Below are positions 14,343-18,487 of a stretch of DNA of 18,487 bases, piece by piece; position 1 is the stretch's first letter, and each line of letters starts with the position of its first letter. This DNA comes from JBDKTK01 sp039680225 (GTDB lineage Bacteria; Desulfobacterota; Syntrophia; Syntrophales; UBA4778). A program made the translations under genes and the position numbers. Location of the stretch: contig JBDKTK010000401.1 of the NCBI GenBank assembly GCA_039680225.1, positions 1 to 18,487 of the forward strand, given 5' to 3'. The notes beneath the pieces are model-generated. The model was not told the DNA's origin. It did not search any database and saw only the letters and a program-made list of their open reading frames with translations.

Positions 14343-15215
14343 ATGAGCATACTTATTGATAATACCACCCGCGTCATCGTGCAGGGCATAACAGGCCGGA
14401 TCGGAAGTATTCAGACGAAATGGATGATTGAGTACGGCACAAAAATCGTTGGCGGCATAAGCCCCGGCAAAGGCGGTTCCGCTGTCGAAGGAGTGCCTGT
14501 TTTCGACAGCGTTGCCGAGGCTGTTAAAGAAACAGGAGCCAATGCATCCGTTTTTTTCGTGCCCGCTGCTTTTGTGCTGGATGCTTTCCTTGAGACTGTC
14601 GACGCCGGCATTAGTTTCATAGTAGTCGTTCCGGAACACATCCCCGTGGCCGATGTTATGAAAATGCGCAACTATGCCATGGAACGAGGGGTTTTTTCCC
14701 TGGGGCCCACAACCCCCGGACTCCTTGTGCCGGGTGTGGGGAAAATGGGAATCATGCCCGCTTCCCTCTTTTCCCCCGGACGCGTGGGGATCATATCCCG
14801 CAGCGGCACACTTTCATATGAATTTGCAGGCCTCCTGTCGCAGGTCAACATAGGCCAGAGTACGGTGGTGGGCATGGGCGCCGATCCTGTGGTATTGCGC
14901 AACCTGCCGGACATCCTCGAGCGCTTCGAGAGGGATGAAGGCACGGATGCCGTTATCATTGTCGGAGAGGTGGGAGGGGAGCAGGAAGAGAAGGCTGCAG
15001 GGTTCATCTCGCGCAAGATGACCAAGCCCGTCGCGACCTATATAGCCGGCCGTTATTCCCCGCCGGGCAAGCGCATGGGGCATGCGGGGGCAATTGTGCG
15101 GGGTTCCTCCGGGACCGTTGAGGGAAAGGAATCGGCCCTGCGCCAGGCGGGTGTCACAGTGCTTGAAAGCCCCGGGGAAATCGCCGCCTGGGCGCAGCGC
15201 CATAAACTGTCCTGA
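14343..15215 (+). CDS. ADP-forming acyl-CoA synthetase, SucD-like alpha subunit
   Basis: 290 aa. The CoA-binding Rossmann domain starts at residue 10 (VIVQGITGRIGSIQT), and the ligase domain carries the phosphohistidine His247 in KRMGHAGAIVRG, the catalytic residue of the family. GEVGGEQEE matches the conserved acidic segment that contacts it. Around the substrate side the protein reads VPEHIP where E. coli SucD has TEGIP, and GPTTPG where it has GPNTPG; both fit an altered substrate. ATG 14343 has GAGG 6 nt upstream; the TTG at 14337 overlaps this site. It is 31 bp after the beta subunit gene and obviously its partner. Confidence 0.88.
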   Translation: MSILIDNTTRVIVQGITGRIGSIQTKWMIEYGTKIVGGISPGKGGSAVEGVPVFDSVAEAVKETGANASVFFVPAAFVLDAFLETVDAGISFIVVVPEHIPVADVMKMRNYAMERGVFSLGPTTPGLLVPGVGKMGIMPASLFSPGRVGIISRSGTLSYEFAGLLSQVNIGQSTVVGMGADPVVLRNLPDILERFERDEGTDAVIIVGEVGGEQEEKAAGFISRKMTKPVATYIAGRYSPPGKRMGHAGAIVRGSSGTVEGKESALRQAGVTVLESPGEIAAWAQRHKLS

Positions 15216-15254
15216 GGAAGGATTCTCAATTACAGATTCAATCGGGTTTTCAAG

Positions 15255-15986
15255 ATGAAAGTTCAATTATTTATTACCTGTCTGGGTGAAAACCTTTTGC
15301 CCGGGACCCTGCAGAACATGGTGGGGATACTGGAGCGAGTCGGCGTAACCTGCGAGTGTCCGGAAGGGCAGACCTGCTGCGGGCAGCCTTTTTTCAACAG
15401 CGGCTTTCAAAAAGAAGGGCGGAAGATTGCGCTGGGGTGGATGAAGGCCTTTGACGGCACGAAGGGATACATAGTGGCCCCCTCTGGATCGTGTCTCGAG
15501 TTTGTGAAACACCGCTATCCGGCCATGTTCCCGGAAGGATCGGCCGAACACGGGCGAGCAGTGGAAATTGCGGGCCGCGCCCTGGAGTTCAGCCAGTTCC
15601 TGGTAAATGTAATGGGAGTGACAGACCTGGGGGCCTTCTTCCCGCACCGGGTGACCTGCCATTCACCGTGTCACCTGACGCGAGGGCTCGGCGTGCGCGA
15701 TGAGCAGCAAAAACTGCTTCGCGCGGTGCGGGGGCTGGAGCTCTTGCCTCTCAATGAGACGGATTCCTGCTGCGGTTTCGGCGGCATATTCAGCGTTGTG
15801 TACCCCGAAGTTTCAAAGGCCATGATGGATGCAAAAATACGGAACATCTCTGAGAGCAACGCGGAGTATGTTGTTGTAAGCGAACCCGGCTGTCTCATAA
15901 ACATTCGCGGCGGTTTGCAGAAACTGAGCGCGAATATCCAGGCGGTGCACCTCATAGATATACTCGCCATGGGAGGTGCGGGGTAA
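15255..15986 (+). CDS. lutA: Lactate utilization protein A (CCG-domain iron-sulfur subunit)
   Basis: 243 aa with two cysteine-rich CCG domains, as in LutA/LldE. The first has Cys9, Cys35, CCG at 41-43 and Cys80; the second has Cys135, Cys139, CCG at 172-174 and Cys213. In the heterodisulfide-reductase-like family these bind iron-sulfur clusters or act in electron transfer. LutA, B and C together oxidise L-lactate to pyruvate in Bacillus subtilis and other bacteria. The stop overlaps the lutB start (TAATG). The ribosome site is weak, so translation may depend on coupling with upstream genes 39 bp away. Confidence 0.92.
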   Translation: MKVQLFITCLGENLLPGTLQNMVGILERVGVTCECPEGQTCCGQPFFNSGFQKEGRKIALGWMKAFDGTKGYIVAPSGSCLEFVKHRYPAMFPEGSAEHGRAVEIAGRALEFSQFLVNVMGVTDLGAFFPHRVTCHSPCHLTRGLGVRDEQQKLLRAVRGLELLPLNETDSCCGFGGIFSVVYPEVSKAMMDAKIRNISESNAEYVVVSEPGCLINIRGGLQKLSANIQAVHLIDILAMGGAG

Positions 15987-17419
15987 TGGAAAAAACGGAT
16001 AAGATCGATTTTCGCGCCAATACCCGCACCATATCAGCGGCCACGGTGGCGGCGACCCAGAAGAGCGCCCGCACAGCCCTGCTGAAGCGTGCCGAGGTCG
16101 TCAGGGAGTTCGGCGAGGAGCGATGGCAGCGGCTCAGGAGGGCAGGTCACGATCTGCGCCTGCATGCGCTGACACACCTGGACAGCTATCTTCCCATGCT
16201 GGAGGAGAATGTGACTGCCGCGGGCGGCCAGGTGCATTGGGCCAGGGACGCCGAAGAGGCAAACAGGATCGTCCTGGAAATAGCGGCACAGCATGGAGCC
16301 CGCAAGGTGGTCAAGGTCAAGAGCATGCTGTCCGAGGAGATTGCTCTGAATCATGCCCTGGAAGCCGTTGGGATAAAGGTCTTCGAAACGGACCTCGGGG
16401 AATATATAGTGCAGTTGGCCGGGCAGAGGCCTTCCCACATTACCGCTCCTGCCCTGCATATGACTAAGGAGGAAATCGCCGAGCTTTTCCGGGCTAAGCT
16501 CAATGTGGAGGCGGCGCCCGATCCCAGGCAACTGACAGAGATCGCCCGCAAGCTGTTGCGGGAACAGTTTCTCAGCGCGGAAATGGGGATATCCGGGGGC
16601 AATTTCCTGGTTGCGGAAACCGGCACGCTGGTTCTCGTTACCAACGAGGGCAACGGCCGGATGTGCACGTCCCTGCCGCCGGTCCATGTTGCAGTCGTCG
16701 GCATTGACAAGATCATTCCGGACTGGGAAAGCGCCTCTGTCATGCTCAAGCTGCTGGCGCGCAGTGTCAGCGGGAGCAAAATAACTGCTTATACCACATT
16801 CATAACGGGTGTCCGCGAGGGAGGCCCCAGGGAATTTCACCTGGTCCTGCTCGACAATGGCCGGACAAGAATCCTCAAGGATGAAACAGCCCGGGAAACT
16901 CTCATGTGCATCCGTTGCGGGGCCTGCATGAATATCTGCCCGGTTTATAACCAGGTGGGAGGGCATGCGTACGGGGCCGTCTATCCGGGCCCTATCGGGT
17001 CCATACTGACTCCACAGCTCCTGGGATCGGAGACAGCCGGGGGTCTTGCCTTTGCTTCCACTTTGTGCGGCGCATGTGTTGATATTTGCCCGGTAATGAT
17101 TCCGATTACCGATATCCTCCTGCATTTGAGACGGCGCTGCATGGAAGGGGATGAGATGGAAAGCGCGTCTGTCCCATATTCAATAAAGGCCGTTGCCAGG
17201 GCGGGCCGGTATGTTATGGGGTCTCCGGCTCTCTACCAGCTGGCCGCCCGCATTGGAAAGACATTGCTGGCGCCCCTTCAAAGCGGCGATTGGATAGAGC
17301 GTATGCCTGCTCCGCTGGACCGCTGGACCATGTCCCGGCCTTTTCCAGCGCTGAAGGGAAATTTCCGCGCGTGGTGGAAAGCAAGGGACAATGGCGGGAG
17401 GGAAAATAAAAATGAGTAA
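15986..17419 (+). CDS. lutB: Lactate utilization protein B (LUD domain, two [4Fe-4S] motifs)
   Basis: 477 aa, the usual LutB/LldF length. The N-terminal LUD domain (about 60-300) contains GISGGNFLVAETGTLVLVTN. The C-terminal ferredoxin-like part has CIRCGACMNICPVYN (Cys308, 311, 314, 318) and CGACVDICPV (Cys361, 364, 368), which fit two [4Fe-4S] clusters. It overlaps lutA by one base and lutC by eight bases, so the three are translationally coupled. It works with LutA and LutC in lactate oxidation; the electron acceptor is not shown by the sequence. Confidence 0.95.
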   Translation: MEKTDKIDFRANTRTISAATVAATQKSARTALLKRAEVVREFGEERWQRLRRAGHDLRLHALTHLDSYLPMLEENVTAAGGQVHWARDAEEANRIVLEIAAQHGARKVVKVKSMLSEEIALNHALEAVGIKVFETDLGEYIVQLAGQRPSHITAPALHMTKEEIAELFRAKLNVEAAPDPRQLTEIARKLLREQFLSAEMGISGGNFLVAETGTLVLVTNEGNGRMCTSLPPVHVAVVGIDKIIPDWESASVMLKLLARSVSGSKITAYTTFITGVREGGPREFHLVLLDNGRTRILKDETARETLMCIRCGACMNICPVYNQVGGHAYGAVYPGPIGSILTPQLLGSETAGGLAFASTLCGACVDICPVMIPITDILLHLRRRCMEGDEMESASVPYSIKAVARAGRYVMGSPALYQLAARIGKTLLAPLQSGDWIERMPAPLDRWTMSRPFPALKGNFRAWWKARDNGGRENKNE

Positions 17420-18068
17420 AGATAGTCCGGCAAGAGAAGAGATTCTTGCCAAGGTGCGGTCTGCCCTGAAATCCTGTCCCGCTTCACCCGCCTCTCCATT
17501 GCCGGATTCCGCAAGGTTTGCGGATCGAACCGCTGATGTCCCGGAAAAAGAAATTGATCTGTTTCTGAACGAAATCGCGCGGCTTAGCGGAAATACGAGA
17601 AAGATCAAGGGGTCGGACGAATTTGCCTCAGCTCTCGAAGAGCTGGTCAAAGCCGAAGGGATCAAGACGGCGGCCTTGACTGACAATCCGCTTTACAGAC
17701 GCTATTGCGTTTTTGATTTGTTGGCGCGTTTCGGCGTGAACAATATTCCACTCAATGGCGATCAGCGCCGGCTCGCCGACTGCGATCTGGGGATTACCGT
17801 TGCGGATGCCGGGCTGCCCGAGACAGGTACCAGTCTACTCCGCACGACCCAGGGGGAGCCTGATTTCCTGTCGCTCCTGACAAGGGTTCATCTGGTATTG
17901 TTGACGCCTGAAGCATTGCTGGCCGATATGCATCAGGCCTTTGTGCTGGCCAAAGGCGACAGGCACTTTGTCCTGGTCAGCGGATGCAGTCGTACCGCCG
18001 ATATAGAGAAGGTCCTCACCCTCGGCGTGCACGGGCCAAAATCCTTCCATGTCTGGGTTTGCTCCTGA
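17412..18068 (+). CDS. lutC: Lactate utilization protein C (LUD domain)
   Basis: 218 aa. The N-terminal helix (REEILAKVRSAL) is typical of LutC/LldG, and the LUD domain carries LGITVADAGLPETGTSLL. There are no cysteine motifs. ATG 17412 is placed about 9 nt after GGGAGG and overlaps the lutB end; an in-frame ATG at 17391 would add seven residues and lacks a good ribosome site. Slightly shorter than the Bacillus protein, but the conserved end is present. Last gene of the operon; no strong terminator stands directly behind it, and the hairpins at 18197 and 18321 are the nearest candidates. Confidence 0.92.
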   Translation: MSKDSPAREEILAKVRSALKSCPASPASPLPDSARFADRTADVPEKEIDLFLNEIARLSGNTRKIKGSDEFASALEELVKAEGIKTAALTDNPLYRRYCVFDLLARFGVNNIPLNGDQRRLADCDLGITVADAGLPETGTSLLRTTQGEPDFLSLLTRVHLVLLTPEALLADMHQAFVLAKGDRHFVLVSGCSRTADIEKVLTLGVHGPKSFHVWVCS

Positions 18069-18110
18069 CCAAAGCACTTTGCTCTCTCCTCTCGCCTCAT
18101 CCCTGGCGTG

Positions 18111-18124
18111 CACCGGCGCCGGTG
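18111..18124. repeat. 14-bp perfect palindrome CACCGGCGCCGGTG
   Basis: Self-complementary sequence 43 bp after lutC. No T-run follows. Role unknown. Confidence 0.4.
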
Positions 18125-18194
18125 TTACAAAAGAGAATAAAAGCAACGGCTGTCTGCAGACTAATCGATCTACTGTTAGCACCTTATTTATTTT

Positions 18195-18223
18195 GTCCCC
18201 CTCCGGAGGGGGTGGGGGGAGGT
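18195..18223 (+). repeat. GC-rich palindromic repeat, copy 3
   Basis: CCCCCTCC (18197-18204) and GGAGGGGG (18205-18212) form a perfect 16-bp palindrome, followed by TGGGGGGAGGT. Same family as 485-515 (inverted) and 4449-4480. Confidence 0.75.
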
Positions 18224-18282
18224 AAAAATTGCCATAGAGCCTCCCCTGCACCCCGGCGTGGGATAATTGCAAAATGAATGTA

Positions 18283-18305
18283 CTCGTTTCGACAGGCTCA
18301 ACGAG
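18283..18305. repeat. TCGACAGGCTC-loop palindrome, copy 9
   Basis: CTCGTT (18283-18288) and AACGAG (18300-18305) pair perfectly around TCGACAGGCTC, same orientation as the copies at 529-925. Compared with the CTCATT/AATGAG arms seen there, both arms changed together. Confidence 0.8.
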
Positions 18306-18320
18306 CGGTTTGTATAAAAA

Positions 18321-18351
18321 GCCGGTCACTGAGCTTGTCGAAGTGACCGGC
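18321..18351. terminator. TCGACAGGCTC-loop palindrome, copy 10 (inverted), possible two-way terminator
   Basis: GCCGGTCACT (18321-18330) and AGTGACCGGC (18342-18351) form a 10-bp perfect stem with loop GAGCTTGTCGA, the reverse complement of the family loop. AAAAA precedes and CTTTATT follows. It stands between the convergent lutC and ACT-domain genes, so a bidirectional terminator role is plausible. Its origin is the dispersed repeat family. Confidence 0.6.
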
Positions 18352-18368
18352 CTTTATTGACCACAATC

Positions 18369-18487
18369 TCACCCGGCCAATGCCTTCATTGCTTTCCGGT
18401 CATTGTCTGTCTTGAAAACAAGGACGGCGGTCCTGCCCTTTCCGGGGCTGCCGTAGATGTACTGGACGTCGATCCCCGCATCGGAAA
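18369..18487 (-). CDS. ACT-domain protein, C-terminal end (5' end outside window)
   Basis: The minus-strand frame is open to the window edge and stops at TGA (18371-18369). The 38 residues visible include AGIDVQYIYGS, GKGRTAVLVFK and DNDRKAMKALAG, matching the end of the second ACT domain in small tandem-ACT proteins (about 140 aa in full). ACT domains bind amino acids or related ligands. Such genes often stand near phenylacetate-CoA ligase or 2-oxoacid:ferredoxin oxidoreductase genes, but these would be outside the window. Convergent with lutC. Confidence 0.8.
   Translation of the reverse strand, partial: SDAGIDVQYIYGSPGKGRTAVLVFKTDNDRKAMKALAG

Noticed and set aside
16034..17125. 363-codon minus-strand frame opposite lutB
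   Set aside because: Antisense to lutB, which has complete LUD and iron-sulfur motifs.

Overview
The window looks like chromosomal DNA of a Gram-negative bacterium with an exosortase/PEP-CTERM protein-sorting system and anaerobic-type catabolism. A deltaproteobacterial (Desulfobacterota-like) host is my best guess, based on the PrsK/PrsR pair, the lactate-utilisation iron-sulfur operon and the 4-hydroxybutyryl-CoA dehydratase-like enzyme. The sequence alone does not settle the taxonomy.

Left part (1-9150), envelope and exopolysaccharide. It opens with the C-terminal end of an exosortase. Next comes about 460 bp packed with palindromic repeats, then prsK and prsR (histidine kinase and sigma-54 activator of PEP-CTERM genes). 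These are followed by a PAS-PAS protein with a degenerate GGDEF domain, a glucose-1-phosphate thymidylyltransferase (rmlA) and a YdcF/DUF218-like membrane-anchored protein. Then there is a PEP-CTERM substrate gene with a strong upstream control region: two near-identical 17-bp dyads and a -24/-12 promoter with exact spacing. This gives a likely complete circuit inside one window: kinase, activator, promoter, sorted substrate, sortase. The substrate gene itself carries a one-base frameshift in a G run. A small orphan gene with its own terminator closes this part.

Middle (9150-9600). A tRNA-Arg(CCG) gene with encoded CCA is followed directly by the decayed C-terminal end of a tyrosine recombinase on the minus strand, the usual scar of an integrated element.

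Right part (9600-18360), acyl-CoA and hydroxy-acid catabolism. On the minus strand lie a GntR/FCD regulator, a 4-hydroxybutyryl-CoA dehydratase/HpaB-family enzyme that keeps its [4Fe-4S] ligands, and a crotonase-family protein lacking both usual catalytic glutamates. Divergently, from a near-consensus sigma-70 promoter, runs a likely operon of ADP-forming acyl-CoA synthetase subunits (sucC-like, sucD-like) and lutA-lutB-lutC. The SucC-like subunit departs from succinyl-CoA synthetase at its substrate loops. The cluster as a whole may degrade a hydroxy acid other than, or in addition to, lactate. The window ends with repeats and the C-terminus of a convergent ACT-domain gene.

Two families of palindromic repeats (the TCGACAGGCTC-loop family and a GC-rich family) occur at both ends of the window. 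One GC-rich copy also lies after prsR.
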